Assembly: GCA_015272515.1 (NCBI GenBank)
Contig: JACYLN010000130.1
Span: 34,437 to 98,436 of the forward strand
Direction of reading: 5' to 3'
From: Leptolyngbyaceae cyanobacterium C42_A2020_001
Lineage (GTDB): Bacteria > Cyanobacteriota > Cyanobacteriia > Leptolyngbyales > Leptolyngbyaceae
DNA: 64,000 nt
Part shown: positions 25,874-35,356 of the stretch, piece after piece
Numbering within the stretch: position 1 is the stretch's first letter
How the letters are laid out: each line of letters starts with the position of its first letter
Translations under genes and position numbers: made by a program
The notes under the pieces: model-generated
Told to the model about the DNA's origin: nothing
The model's database searches: none
Seen by the model: the letters and a program-made list of their open reading frames with translations, nothing else

Positions 25874-27145
25874 TTAGCGAACCAAACGCACAAACCGCTT
25901 AGTGCCCACACTCAAAGTTCGTCCGTGCAAAACTTCGGCGTTCTCAAAGGTCAGGTCAACCTGGTCGATGCGTTCGCCATCCAATTTAACAGCTCCACCT
26001 TGAATTTGACGGCGAGCATCGGAACTACTCTTGCATAATCCACTGGCGCTCACAATGAAAAACAATTTGGCAGGAAATTGAATGTCTGCTAACGAAAATT
26101 CGGGTACAACAGCTTGCTGAGCCGTTCCCGTACCTTGAACCAGTGCCATCGCTGCTTCCTGTGCTTGCTTTGCTGCGGCTTCTCCGTGGTACTGACTCAC
26201 AACCTCCATTGCTAAACACTTTTGGCGATCGCGCGGATTCTCTGGCAAACTCTCTAGAGGCAGTGGGGTGAGAAGCTCAAAATAATCTTTCAACAGATGA
26301 TCCGGCGTTTTCTCCAGCTTGGAATACATGGTCAAGGGGTCTTCCGTTAACGCCACGTAGTTGCCCAGGGACTTCGACATTTTCTGTACCCCATCCGTCC
26401 CCAACAAAATCGGCAGCAACAGCCCAAACTGAGGACGCGCCCCAAAGTGCCGTTGCAGATCGCGCCCTACGGCAATGTTAAATTTCTGGTCGGTACCACC
26501 CAGCTCCACATCGGACTCCACCGCCACTGAATCGTAACCCTGCATCAGCGGATAGAGAAACTCATGCAAGTAAACAGGGTTACCCTTTTCGTAGCGCTCA
26601 GCAAAGCCCTCTTTCGCCAGCATCTGTCCCACAGTCATGGTGGTGAGCAGTTCCAAAATTTTTGACAGATCAAGTTTGGAGAGCCACTCTGAGTTGTAAC
26701 GAACTTCTAAGCGTCCGGGCGTGTCAAAGTCCAGAATCGGGCGCACCTGGTTGAGGTAGGTTTGAGCATTGGCGTGAACATCTGCCTCAGTCAACTGCCG
26801 ACGCACGTCTGATTTGCCAGTGGGGTCGCCAATCCGAGCAGTAAAGTCACCAATAATCAGCACCGCTGTATGCCCCGCATCTTGAAAGGCACGCAGTTTA
26901 CGAACAGGAATGCTGTGCCCCAGGTGAATATCAGCTCCAGTAGGATCAATGCCCAGCTTGACTCGCAGCGGGCGATCGCTTTTCAACAATCGCTGCACCA
27001 GGTTCTCATCCGGGTTGTCGGAATCTTTCTGATCGGGGAAAATTTCATGGGTACCGCGCATCAACCAGGCGAAATCCTGATTTTCCCCCAATGATGAACT
27101 TGTCGTTAAACTTTGCTGATCAGTCGTCAGGTCTGCTACACTCAC
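25874..27145 (-). CDS. tyrS: tyrosyl-tRNA synthetase
   Basis: A 423-residue class I aminoacyl-tRNA synthetase that charges tRNA-Tyr in the cytoplasm. Visible landmarks are the HIGH-type motif HLGHS (near residue 77), the tyrosine-binding stretch [22 protein letters not shown], the KMSKS motif (near 257), and a C-terminal S4 RNA-binding domain (about 360-423; [18 protein letters not shown]). The start is GTG 27145. It heads a compact minus-strand operon: tyrS, lipoprotein, exported paralogue, pyrF. Confidence 0.97.
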   Translation of the reverse strand: MSVADLTTDQQSLTTSSSLGENQDFAWLMRGTHEIFPDQKDSDNPDENLVQRLLKSDRPLRVKLGIDPTGADIHLGHSIPVRKLRAFQDAGHTAVLIIGDFTARIGDPTGKSDVRRQLTEADVHANAQTYLNQVRPILDFDTPGRLEVRYNSEWLSKLDLSKILELLTTMTVGQMLAKEGFAERYEKGNPVYLHEFLYPLMQGYDSVAVESDVELGGTDQKFNIAVGRDLQRHFGARPQFGLLLPILLGTDGVQKMSKSLGNYVALTEDPLTMYSKLEKTPDHLLKDYFELLTPLPLESLPENPRDRQKCLAMEVVSQYHGEAAAKQAQEAAMALVQGTGTAQQAVVPEFSLADIQFPAKLFFIVSASGLCKSSSDARRQIQGGAVKLDGERIDQVDLTFENAEVLHGRTLSVGTKRFVRLVR

Positions 27146-27386
27146 GGGCTAATTAGAACACTCAATAACGATGGACAAACTACTATAATGCAAGCGATCG
27201 CCTCATTCAGGCTCACTGAGTTACTGTCAGTTGCTGCATAACTTTACTCTAACCCGTTTCGCGATCCGCCTTCCCTCCCCAATTCATCCCCTAGCTTTCC
27301 GGTTCATTGGCAGATTTGGTTGAAAAACGGTTCAAAGCACTCCACGTCGTCTATCATCTACCCCACCGCACTCTCAGGAAATAGTT

Positions 27387-29303
27387 GTGTCATCCAACAC
27401 CCTCCACCAAAAACAAACCGCCAATCCAGGTTCCGCTCCGTTCCTGAATTTTGTTGGCACCATCAGTAAGGTCACTGGTGGCATTGTCTTGGGCGCAACG
27501 ATGCTGACCAGCTCCGTCATTGCTGGCGGCTTAGTGGGTTTAGCCATCAGTTTTCGTAACCTGCCTGATGTGCGGGTGCTCCGCAGCTACGCTCCCACCG
27601 AAACCACCCACATTTACGATGTCAAAGGGAAGTTGCTGGCAAGCTTGCATGGCGAAGCCAATCGAGAGGTTATCCCGCTTGACAAAATCTCTCCCGACTT
27701 GAAGCGAGCCGTTTTAGCGATTGAAGACAGCTACTTCTACCAGCATCGGGGGGTAAATCCGGGGGCGATCGTCCGTGCCTTTAGAGCTAACTGGGCGGAA
27801 GGCAGAACAGTCGAAGGGGGTTCTACCCTCACGATGCAGCTCGTCAAAAACCTGTTCCTCAATCCCAAACAAGCATTCAGCCGCAAGTTAGCAGAATCGG
27901 TCCTCTCCATGCGGGTAGAACAGATCTTTACCAAAGATCAAATCCTGGAAATGTACCTCAACCAGGTGTATTGGGGACATAACACCTACGGCGTTGAAAC
28001 TGCTGCTCAAAGCTACTTTGGCAAATCAGCAGCTAACCTGAATCTGGCAGAAGCCGCCATGATGGCAGGACTGATTCAAGCCCCTGAAAGCCTTAGCCCC
28101 TTCGTAAGTATGAAATTGGCGAAGCAACGGCAAGCCGAAGTCTTGAACCGAATGCAGGAGCTTAAGTGGATTACGCCACAAGAAGAAGCCGCAGCTCTAA
28201 AACAACCCCTTAAGTTTGGCAAAATCACCTCATTCCGTACTAGCCAAATCCCCTATGTCACAGAAGCTGCGGTTCAGGAATTAACTCGTCGGTTTGGGCG
28301 AGATGCCGTGCTTAAAGGCGGGATGCGAGTGCAGACCACGGTCGATACAAAACTTCAACGCATTGCCGAAGAAGTTGTTAAAGAGGGGCACGAATCGCTG
28401 CTGAGTCAAGGCGTTTATGCAGACCAGATGGCACTGGTTGCGGTTGACCCACGCACCCATTTTGTGAAAGCAATGGTGGGCGGAGTTGATTACCGTAAGA
28501 GTCAATATAACCGGGCAATTCAAGCCTTACGCCAGCCTGGTTCTGCCTTCAAACCGTTTGTTTACTACGCCGCCTTTGCCAGTGGCAAGTACGGTCCCGA
28601 CTCCACCGTGGATGATAGCCCGGTCGGCTATCCCGATGGCTATGAGATGTACTATCCCCAGAACTACGATGGCTCCTTCTCTGGTCCCATTTCGATACGG
28701 CAGGCTCTAGCCGTATCGCGTAACGTGCCAGCCGTGAAATTAGGACAGGAAGTGGGGCTCAACAAGGTGATTGATGTGGTTCGCACGATAGGGATTCGCA
28801 GCCCAATTGAGCCTGTTGTTTCCTTGCCATTAGGTTCTGTTGATCTGACCCCCCTAGAAATGGCAGGAGCCTATGCCACCTTTGCCAGTAACGGCTGGTA
28901 TTCGGAAACCACGTTTATTGTTCAGGTAACAGATAGTGCGGGCAACGTGTTGCTAGACAATACACCGAAGCCGCAACTGGTGCTGGATCCGTGGTCTGCT
29001 GCTTCACTCAATAGTGTGTTGCAAGATGTAATTGAGCGAGGCACTGCTACCGCTGCCAATATTGGTCGCCCGGCAGCGGGTAAAACCGGAACCACTTCGT
29101 CTGAGCGAGATATTTGGTTTGTGGGTTATGTGCCTCAACTTTCGGCGGCAGTTTGGGTGGGGAATGATGATTACTCACCGATTGGCTACGGTGCAACGGG
29201 GGGAACCTATGTGGCTCCGATCTGGCGCAATTTTATGAATCGAGCATTGCAAGGAGTGCCAGCAGAAAACTTCCGTCCCGCATCCGATTTTCCAAAACCG
29301 TAG
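27387..29303 (+). CDS. class A penicillin-binding protein (PBP1A type)
   Basis: A 638-residue bifunctional peptidoglycan synthase. A single N-terminal membrane span (about 25-60) is followed by a GT51 glycosyltransferase domain (EDSYFYQHRGVNPGAIVRA, GGSTLTMQLVKNLF, LEMYLNQVYWG) and a transpeptidase domain with the active-site SAFK (near residue 388), SRN and KTGT motifs. It polymerises and cross-links glycan strands outside the inner membrane. The start is GTG 27387 with AGGA seven bases upstream. It is of ordinary length for the family and has no C-terminal extension. A hairpin overlaps its stop codon. Confidence 0.93.
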   Translation: MSSNTLHQKQTANPGSAPFLNFVGTISKVTGGIVLGATMLTSSVIAGGLVGLAISFRNLPDVRVLRSYAPTETTHIYDVKGKLLASLHGEANREVIPLDKISPDLKRAVLAIEDSYFYQHRGVNPGAIVRAFRANWAEGRTVEGGSTLTMQLVKNLFLNPKQAFSRKLAESVLSMRVEQIFTKDQILEMYLNQVYWGHNTYGVETAAQSYFGKSAANLNLAEAAMMAGLIQAPESLSPFVSMKLAKQRQAEVLNRMQELKWITPQEEAAALKQPLKFGKITSFRTSQIPYVTEAAVQELTRRFGRDAVLKGGMRVQTTVDTKLQRIAEEVVKEGHESLLSQGVYADQMALVAVDPRTHFVKAMVGGVDYRKSQYNRAIQALRQPGSAFKPFVYYAAFASGKYGPDSTVDDSPVGYPDGYEMYYPQNYDGSFSGPISIRQALAVSRNVPAVKLGQEVGLNKVIDVVRTIGIRSPIEPVVSLPLGSVDLTPLEMAGAYATFASNGWYSETTFIVQVTDSAGNVLLDNTPKPQLVLDPWSAASLNSVLQDVIERGTATAANIGRPAAGKTGTTSSERDIWFVGYVPQLSAAVWVGNDDYSPIGYGATGGTYVAPIWRNFMNRALQGVPAENFRPASDFPKP

Positions 29304-29328
29304 GGACGATACAGCGATCGTTCCTACG
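29299..29328. terminator. hairpin between convergent PBP1A and TM2 genes
   Basis: CGTAGGGACGAT (29299-29310) pairs with ATCGTTCCTACG (29317-29328) with one G-T wobble and a 6-base loop. The TAG stop of the PBP gene lies in the first arm. A clear T-run is missing on the plus side and short (TTTT) on the minus side, so termination may be weak; it may serve both genes. Confidence 0.5.
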
Positions 29329-29336
29329 ATGTGCGA

Positions 29337-29807
29337 TTACAGTTCAGGAAAGGCGTAGACCACGGCACCAGACCTGGGATCGTTTTGGATGTCCGCATGA
29401 CCCTTTTTCGCCATGCCTAACAGCGTGACTTCAACTTCAGTAAAATCTGCGCCTGTATCGGCAACGGCTTGAGTTACAGAGATTTTGCCACCACGTTTTT
29501 GCGCCGCTTTGAGCAGATCTCGACGGAGTTTTTCTTCCCGCTGTTTAGGAGAATCAATCAATCGGGAAATGATGGGTTGAGCCGGAGCATAGGGAGAGCT
29601 ACCCAGCCGAGCGACTTGCTTGAGGTTGTGGGAGTCAACCATGTCGGGTATGAGGAACAGATCAACCAGTTGCCCAATGCCAAACAAGCCGCCTGTCAAC
29701 AGCCAGATGCAGCCGGAAATCATTTTGCCGTTATAAAACCGATGCAGCCCACCAATCCCTAGCAAAATTGAGAGCCAGAGCAGGTAGGACGTTCCTTTGC
29801 TATTCAT
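29337..29807 (-). CDS. TM2-domain membrane protein
   Basis: A 156-residue protein. The N-terminal TM2 domain (about 1-60) has two hydrophobic segments (YLLWLSILLGIGGLHRFY and GCIWLLTGGLFGIGQLVDLFL) joined by the typical LHRFYNGK loop and followed by LIPDMV. The C-terminal half (about 85-156) is soluble and charged, a small winged-helix-like region (KISVTQAVADTGADFTEVEVTLLGMAKKGH). ATG 29807 was chosen over 29837 because GGGGTGAT precedes it and it begins the TM2 domain directly. Function of TM2 proteins in bacteria is not known. Confidence 0.8.
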   Translation of the reverse strand: MNSKGTSYLLWLSILLGIGGLHRFYNGKMISGCIWLLTGGLFGIGQLVDLFLIPDMVDSHNLKQVARLGSSPYAPAQPIISRLIDSPKQREEKLRRDLLKAAQKRGGKISVTQAVADTGADFTEVEVTLLGMAKKGHADIQNDPRSGAVVYAFPEL

Positions 29808-29934
29808 TACATCACCCCAGGAGAGGAGAGTGGACATGGGATGACTTCAGAAATTCGCGATCGCGTTTCGTTTGTGCCTCGGTAGGGAAACCCGCCAGTT
29901 TTTAGGTGTGATCTCCATCATTGACTGAACTGAC

Positions 29935-31473
29935 CTACTGATGAAGTTCTTTTGGCTGCGATGCGCGACCAAAGGTATGAACCATCGACTTGAGGCGATC
30001 GCTGAGTTCATTGCTCAATGCTCCCCCCCAATAGCGCCATTCCCAATTACCTTCAGCTTTGCCTGGAAAATTCATGCGGGCTTCATTGCCAAGTCCCAAC
30101 AAATCCTGAACGGGAAGAATCGCCAGATTGGCAACCGAACTGTACGCCAGCCGCAGCAAGTCCCAGTGAATCCCATCCTGGCTGATGTGTCCCAAATATC
30201 GCAGAATTGCATCGCGTTCCCAGTCAGGGCGACTGTTGAACCAGCCTACAGTTGTGTCGTTGTCGTGAGTACCCGTGTAGACGACACAGTTGCGCGGAAA
30301 GTTGAATGGCAGGAAAGGATTCGCCGGATCAGAGCCAAAGGCAAACTGCAAAATCTTCATGCCGGGAAACTCGAAGTAGTCGCGTAACTCCTCTACTTCT
30401 GGGGTAATCACACCCAAGTCTTCCGCCAAAATCGGCAGCTTGCCGAGTTGATCTCGCAGTCGTTCAAAAAACTCCTTCCCAGGTGCTTCAATCCACTCGC
30501 CTTTCTCCGCTGTGCGTTTTTCCGGCTCAATCTCCGGATCAAGCTCTACCGCCCAGAAAGACTCAAACCCGCGAAAATGATCGATACGAATAATATCGAC
30601 ATAATCCAGCATGGCCTCAAAACGCTGAATCCACCATTTGAAGTCAGTTTTCTGCAAATGCTCCCAGTTGTAAACTGGATTGCCCCACAATTGCCCGGTT
30701 GCACTGAAGTAATCGGGTGGCACCCCCGCCATGAGCGCAGGCAAATAGGTTTCTTCATCCAGGCAAAAGTTTTCGGGGTTTGCCCATACATCAGCACTGT
30801 CGTGAGCTACATAGATTGGAATATCGCCAATGATTTCAATGCCGCGTTCGTTGGCATACTGCTTAATCTGCGACCATTGGGAAAAGAAGGCGAACTGAAG
30901 GAACTTGTGAAAGACAATTTCGGTGTTAAGCCGTCGTCCCCATTGATCCAGGACGGCGGGCGATCGCGTCACTAAATCTGACTCCCACTCAAACCAACTT
31001 TTACCCTCGTTGGCTTCTTTGAGTGCCATGTACATGGCGTAATCGTCGAGCCAGTAGGCTTTGCTTTCACAAAACCCTGCAAATCGCGTTTTTTGAATAT
31101 CAGAGGCGCGTGTTTTGAAGTTCTCGCAGGCTTTTTGCAGTAGAGGTAACTTGTACGCAACCACAGCTTCATAATCAACGCGATCGCCTGGAAAATTGGG
31201 GACGTGCCACAACTCTTCATCGGCTAAAAAGCCTTCATCTCGCAGTAGCTCCAAACTGATTAATAGTGGATTGCCTGCCACAGCGGAATAACACATATAG
31301 GGAGAATTCCCGTAGCCCGTGGGTCCCAACGGTAACACCTGCCAGTACTGCTGTCCGCTGCCTGCCAAAAAATCGATAAAGCGATACGCCTCAAGCCCCA
31401 AATCTCCAATTCCAAATCGACCCGGTAACGACGTAGGATGCAACAAAATGCCACTGGCTCTAGTTGACGGCAT
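29935..31473 (-). CDS. malQ: 4-alpha-glucanotransferase (amylomaltase)
   Basis: A 512-residue GH77 enzyme that moves alpha-1,4-glucan chains between maltodextrins; in cyanobacteria it works in glycogen turnover. Recognised by RASGILLHPTSLPGRFGIGDLG at the N-terminus, PIYVAHDSADVWANP, VDIIRIDHFRGFESFW (catalytic nucleophile Asp in RIDHF), ILAEDLGVITPEV (acid/base Glu) and YTGTHDNDT (third carboxylate). ATG 31473 (MPSTRASG) has AAGG seven bases upstream; an in-frame extension to 31563 adds an unrelated N-terminus and was not used. Confidence 0.95.
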   Translation of the reverse strand: MPSTRASGILLHPTSLPGRFGIGDLGLEAYRFIDFLAGSGQQYWQVLPLGPTGYGNSPYMCYSAVAGNPLLISLELLRDEGFLADEELWHVPNFPGDRVDYEAVVAYKLPLLQKACENFKTRASDIQKTRFAGFCESKAYWLDDYAMYMALKEANEGKSWFEWESDLVTRSPAVLDQWGRRLNTEIVFHKFLQFAFFSQWSQIKQYANERGIEIIGDIPIYVAHDSADVWANPENFCLDEETYLPALMAGVPPDYFSATGQLWGNPVYNWEHLQKTDFKWWIQRFEAMLDYVDIIRIDHFRGFESFWAVELDPEIEPEKRTAEKGEWIEAPGKEFFERLRDQLGKLPILAEDLGVITPEVEELRDYFEFPGMKILQFAFGSDPANPFLPFNFPRNCVVYTGTHDNDTTVGWFNSRPDWERDAILRYLGHISQDGIHWDLLRLAYSSVANLAILPVQDLLGLGNEARMNFPGKAEGNWEWRYWGGALSNELSDRLKSMVHTFGRASQPKELHQ

Positions 31474-31617
31474 GATTAACCTTAAGAAATAGACAGCAAA
31501 AAATTTGAATAGATGCCAAAAATTAAAGTCTCCGTTTATCCTGACTGAACACTCCCAAATCAAACAGCATCCTCAGGATGGAGTTTGTCAAGATTCTTTA
31601 ATAGCCTCGACTCTACC

Positions 31618-32070
31618 ATGACTTACCGCAACCCCACCCCCACCGTTGATATCATCATTGAATTGAGCGATCGCCCCCACCGTCCGATTGTGTTAATCGA
31701 ACGGCTGAACCCACCTTACGGTTGGGCAATTCCAGGCGGGTTTGTGGATTATGGAGAAGCTGTAGAAATCGCCGCTCAGCGAGAAGCCGCCGAAGAAACC
31801 GGATTACAAGTTGAGTTGATCGAACAATTTTATGTGTATTCTGACCCAAATCGTGACCCGCGCCATCACACTATAAGCGTTGTCTTCATCGCCACTGCTA
31901 CGGGAACCCCCAAAGCCGGAGACGATGTCAAACACCTGGAAGCCTTTGAACCCTGGCGCATCCCCACTAACCTGTGCTTCGATCACGATCGCATCCTGCG
32001 CGACTACTTGAATTATCGGAACTATGGATTAAGACCACGGGTGGGGATAGGGGATAAAGGAGAAGAGTGA
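31618..32070 (+). CDS. Nudix hydrolase
   Basis: A 150-residue protein carrying a full Nudix box, GX5EX7[24 protein letters not shown] followed by REAAEETGL (residues ~42-65). These enzymes cleave nucleoside diphosphates linked to another group; ADP-ribose or an oxidised nucleotide are typical substrates, but this one cannot be named. ATG 31618 ([14 protein letters not shown]) is preferred to the start at 31585, because the extra residues do not belong to the fold. The C-terminal ~12 residues (GIGDKGEE) are low-complexity. It is divergent from malQ. Confidence 0.85.
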   Translation: MTYRNPTPTVDIIIELSDRPHRPIVLIERLNPPYGWAIPGGFVDYGEAVEIAAQREAAEETGLQVELIEQFYVYSDPNRDPRHHTISVVFIATATGTPKAGDDVKHLEAFEPWRIPTNLCFDHDRILRDYLNYRNYGLRPRVGIGDKGEE

Positions 32071-32074
32071 ATCA

Positions 32075-32181
32075 CCCCCCTCCACACCCACGTCCTCACT
32101 CCCCCATCTCCCTCACCTTCTGCCTCCCTCCATCTCCCCTTTTCCTGTACTCTATTCCCTATTCCCTATTCTCCATTCCTT
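32075..32181. repeat. pyrimidine-rich low-complexity tract
   Basis: The gap between the Nudix and RidA genes is almost entirely C and T, with tandem ATTCCCT-type heptamers near 32155-32178. It resembles the short tandemly repeated (STRR) heptanucleotides known from filamentous cyanobacteria. Another such tract is at 41441-41466. Confidence 0.55.
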
Positions 32182-32577
32182 ATGCGTGAAGTGATTCGTA
32201 CCAATCAGGCTCCGGCTCCAGTAGGTCCTTATAATCAGGCGATCGCCGCAACTGGAAAGTTTGTGTTTGTCGCTGGACAAATTCCGCTTGACCCAGAAAC
32301 GGGCGCGATCGTGGGGGAAGGCGATGTGGCAGTTCAAACGGAGCGATCGCTGCAAAATTTGAAAGCGATTTTAACGGCAGCAGGGGCGACTCTAACGGAT
32401 GTGGTGAAGACGACCGTTTTTCTCAAAAACATGAACGATTTTGCGGCAATGAATGCCGTATACGCTCAATATTTTGATCAAGCGCAAGCCCCGGCTCGTG
32501 CGGCAGTAGAAGTAGCACGATTACCCAAAGATGTATTGGTAGAAATCGAATGTATTGCAGTGATTGGTAATTCGTAA
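32182..32577 (+). CDS. RidA-family enamine/imine deaminase
   Basis: A 131-residue cytoplasmic protein. [28 protein letters not shown], the central [15 protein letters not shown] and [23 protein letters not shown] are the family hallmarks, with the key Arg of the substrate site in PARAAVEV. RidA removes reactive enamine/imine intermediates made by PLP enzymes such as threonine dehydratase, protecting them from inactivation. Length and motifs are standard. Its stop abuts the stop of the convergent permease-kinase gene. Confidence 0.92.
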   Translation: MREVIRTNQAPAPVGPYNQAIAATGKFVFVAGQIPLDPETGAIVGEGDVAVQTERSLQNLKAILTAAGATLTDVVKTTVFLKNMNDFAAMNAVYAQYFDQAQAPARAAVEVARLPKDVLVEIECIAVIGNS

Positions 32578-35133
32578 TTAATCGTTGTTTTTTTCGCTTG
32601 TTTGTTGAATGGGAAGCTGAATTACAAACTCGGTTCCCATACCCGGTGTGGAAAAACAATCGAGCTTACCATTATGTTTCTCGGTAACGATTTGATAACT
32701 AATGGACATTCCCATACCCGTTCCTTTGCCAACTGGTTTGGTGGTAAAGAAGGGATCAAAAATTCGATTTTTAATTGATTCCGAAATGCCGGGTCCATTG
32801 TCGGCGATCGCGATCTTTGCCCATTGGTCTTGAATGACTGACGTGCAAATCGTAATGGTTGGCTGTTGAACTCGCCTTGAATCTTTATCGTTAGCAATTT
32901 GTTTAGAGCCGTTTTTGATGGGTGAGTGCTCAGTTTCTGCCGCCTCTTCTAGCGCTTCGATCGCGTTTGCCAAAATATTCATAAAGACCTGATTTAATTG
33001 CCCCGGATAGCATTCAATCGGCGGCAATTCTCCATAGTCTCGGATCACTTCAATTGCAGGCAAATTTGATTTAGCTTTCAATCGATGCTGCAAAATTAAA
33101 ATCGTACTTTCAATTCCTTCATGAATGTCAACCGCTTTAAATGCTGCTGCCTCCATCCGAGAAAAGTTTCGCAATGACAACACAATTTGGCGAATCCGAT
33201 CCGTTCCTAGTCGCATTGAAGTCAAAATTTTCACTAAATCTTCCTGTAAGAAATCCAGTTCAATCACATCCGTTTTCGATTGAATTTCTGGTACAGGATC
33301 AGGATAGTGTTTCTGATAGAGTTGCAGTAAGCTCAATAAGTCTTGAACGTACACCTCAGCATAATTCACATTTCCGTGAATGAAGTTCACTGGGTTATTA
33401 ATTTCATGGGCAACTCCCGCAACCAATTGTCCTAAACTTGACATTTTTTCCTGCTGAATCATTTGCATTTGGGCTTGCTGGAGTTGTTGCAGCGTTTGCT
33501 GAAGTTCACCAGATAAGCGCTCGGCTTGTTCGCGGGCTTGATCTACAGCAACAATTTGAGGAAAGACGGTCCAGCAGGCGATCGCAATCCCCACAAACGA
33601 CAACACCAGCATCAGCACTACCAGCAGATCAGCCGTCTGCGCGATCGCCAGCTTCGACACCAGCGAGCTTATCAACCAGCTAATCACCGCTGCACTAGAG
33701 ATAAACACAATCAACACAAACACTTGCAGCGCAATGAAATCTTGAAATGGCTTTTTTCTCTGACTACTGTATTGCTGCAACCACCACTCCGGCTGCAAAA
33801 CATCCCACGAAACCCGCTGAATCCCCCAATCTGCCAACAAAATTGCAGCGGGCAATAGCAAGCCAATCAGCAAATACTGAATTCCCCAGGCAAAGCCCCC
33901 AACTAGCAGCACCACTACTTCTAGCAGACAAAATAACAGAGACCAGCGAGGCAGTAACACATTGGGGCGATCGCGCTGTTGCCATAGCCCCCAATGCAGC
34001 ACAATAAACGACACCAACCAGCCCACCCCCGTAATCATCACCATGCGGTGCATATCGCCCACACCCAGACACAGCAAACTCAGAATTAGAGTCAGAATCA
34101 AACCTGGTGCAAACACACCTTGCCGGGAAGTCACCCCAAAAATGGGTGAGAGATGCTGATCTTGCGATAGTTGATACAAGATACGAGGACAAATGGAAAC
34201 CGCCGTTGCACAGGATAAAAGACTACTGGAAACCACCAGAAACGTCACCAAAAAGGAAGCAGAATGCCCCCAAAACGGCTTCGCCACCGTCAGCAAAGTC
34301 AAAAAGGTATTTCCCTTTAAGTCTGGTTCGGTTGCCAAATGCATCAACAACCAGGAACCACCCAAATACACCACGGGGAGCAAACAGGCGGCAATCAGCA
34401 AACTCCAGAGAGTTGCACGGGGACGTTTGCTGTCTGCCACAAACGCCGAAGCGGTTTCGCAGGCATAGAAGGCATAAGTCCCGTTGAGATACCACTTTGC
34501 CCAGCCTTGAAATGAGAAAGCGGAACCATCATTTTGGAACAGACCCAAATCAGCCGAGGAATGCAAAAGCCAGACGCTGCCTTGCAGACAGAAGGTGAGC
34601 AGAAAGCCAACCGCTGGCAGCAGAAAAACCAGGTGCAGGGTTCCCAGAGCATGGCTACCGCTAAACGCCACAATAAATGCCAACACCGTAAAGCCAATGC
34701 GGAGCAAAGTTTCGGGTAAGACAATGCCCAATGGCTCAAAGTTTGCTTTGAGCAAGTCAGTAAGGATGATGGCATTGACGGGTAAAACCGCCACCCAACT
34801 GATGAAGTAGCCGATCGCCGCGTAACTCGTTAGCCTGGGATACTCTTTCAATAAATAGGTAAGGTAATTGGGGGTGCCGCCCGCCACGTCGGGCAATGTC
34901 TGCCCCAGTTGCCGCACTTGCAGGTTGATCAAAATTCCAATGATTGCGCCAGGAATCCAAACCCACATTGCCTGAGAGCCGAGTTCACTATGGGCACCGG
35001 GCGCAACGCCCATCCACAGCAGTAATCCCGTTAAACCAAAGCCCCACGTTTCGATTAAACTCAAATTTCGCTGAAGTCGCACGGGTGTAGTCTGCTCAAG
35101 CTCAACCTGAGAGGCGTTTGTTATGTGAGTCAT
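32578..35133 (-). CDS. amino-acid permease (APC)-histidine kinase fusion
   Basis: An 851-residue protein. Residues 1-~440 are an APC-superfamily transporter with about twelve hydrophobic spans (IETWGFGLTGLLLWMGVAPGAHSELG, GGTPNYLTYLLKEYP, TYAFYACETASAFVADSKRP). Two further spans (about 465-530) lead to a coiled coil (AREQAERLSGELQQTLQQLQQAQ) and a histidine kinase: H-box VAGVAHEINNPVNFIHGN, N-box NQVFMNILANAIEAL, G-box ADNGPGIS and GTGMGMSISYQIV. All kinase motifs look intact. It probably senses, and perhaps carries, an amino acid or related solute at the inner membrane and phosphorylates an unlinked response regulator; none is encoded nearby. ATG 35133 starts just before the transporter; an extension to 35211 is less likely. 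Confidence 0.88.
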   Translation of the reverse strand: MTHITNASQVELEQTTPVRLQRNLSLIETWGFGLTGLLLWMGVAPGAHSELGSQAMWVWIPGAIIGILINLQVRQLGQTLPDVAGGTPNYLTYLLKEYPRLTSYAAIGYFISWVAVLPVNAIILTDLLKANFEPLGIVLPETLLRIGFTVLAFIVAFSGSHALGTLHLVFLLPAVGFLLTFCLQGSVWLLHSSADLGLFQNDGSAFSFQGWAKWYLNGTYAFYACETASAFVADSKRPRATLWSLLIAACLLPVVYLGGSWLLMHLATEPDLKGNTFLTLLTVAKPFWGHSASFLVTFLVVSSSLLSCATAVSICPRILYQLSQDQHLSPIFGVTSRQGVFAPGLILTLILSLLCLGVGDMHRMVMITGVGWLVSFIVLHWGLWQQRDRPNVLLPRWSLLFCLLEVVVLLVGGFAWGIQYLLIGLLLPAAILLADWGIQRVSWDVLQPEWWLQQYSSQRKKPFQDFIALQVFVLIVFISSAAVISWLISSLVSKLAIAQTADLLVVLMLVLSFVGIAIACWTVFPQIVAVDQAREQAERLSGELQQTLQQLQQAQMQMIQQEKMSSLGQLVAGVAHEINNPVNFIHGNVNYAEVYVQDLLSLLQLYQKHYPDPVPEIQSKTDVIELDFLQEDLVKILTSMRLGTDRIRQIVLSLRNFSRMEAAAFKAVDIHEGIESTILILQHRLKAKSNLPAIEVIRDYGELPPIECYPGQLNQVFMNILANAIEALEEAAETEHSPIKNGSKQIANDKDSRRVQQPTITICTSVIQDQWAKIAIADNGPGISESIKNRIFDPFFTTKPVGKGTGMGMSISYQIVTEKHNGKLDCFSTPGMGTEFVIQLPIQQTSEKNND

Positions 35134-35356
35134 TGAAAAATGCTGGATGAATAAAACAGTTTGGGTGAGAGAAAAAGACGCGATCGGGAACACCCTGACG
35201 TTGGGAACCACCTTATCAACTAGTATAAAAAGTCACACTTTGGCAAAATGTCACAAATGTAGCAGTTCTTCTTTGATCCCCGCTTTGGACCTGCGAATTC
35301 TGCGTTCGATTCCTGATTTTACTCAACCCTACTCAAGACTTTGGAGATCCACCACC

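Noticed and set aside
33764..34192. 142-residue minus-strand ORF inside the permease-kinase gene
   Set aside because: It is an alternate-frame reading of the transmembrane region.
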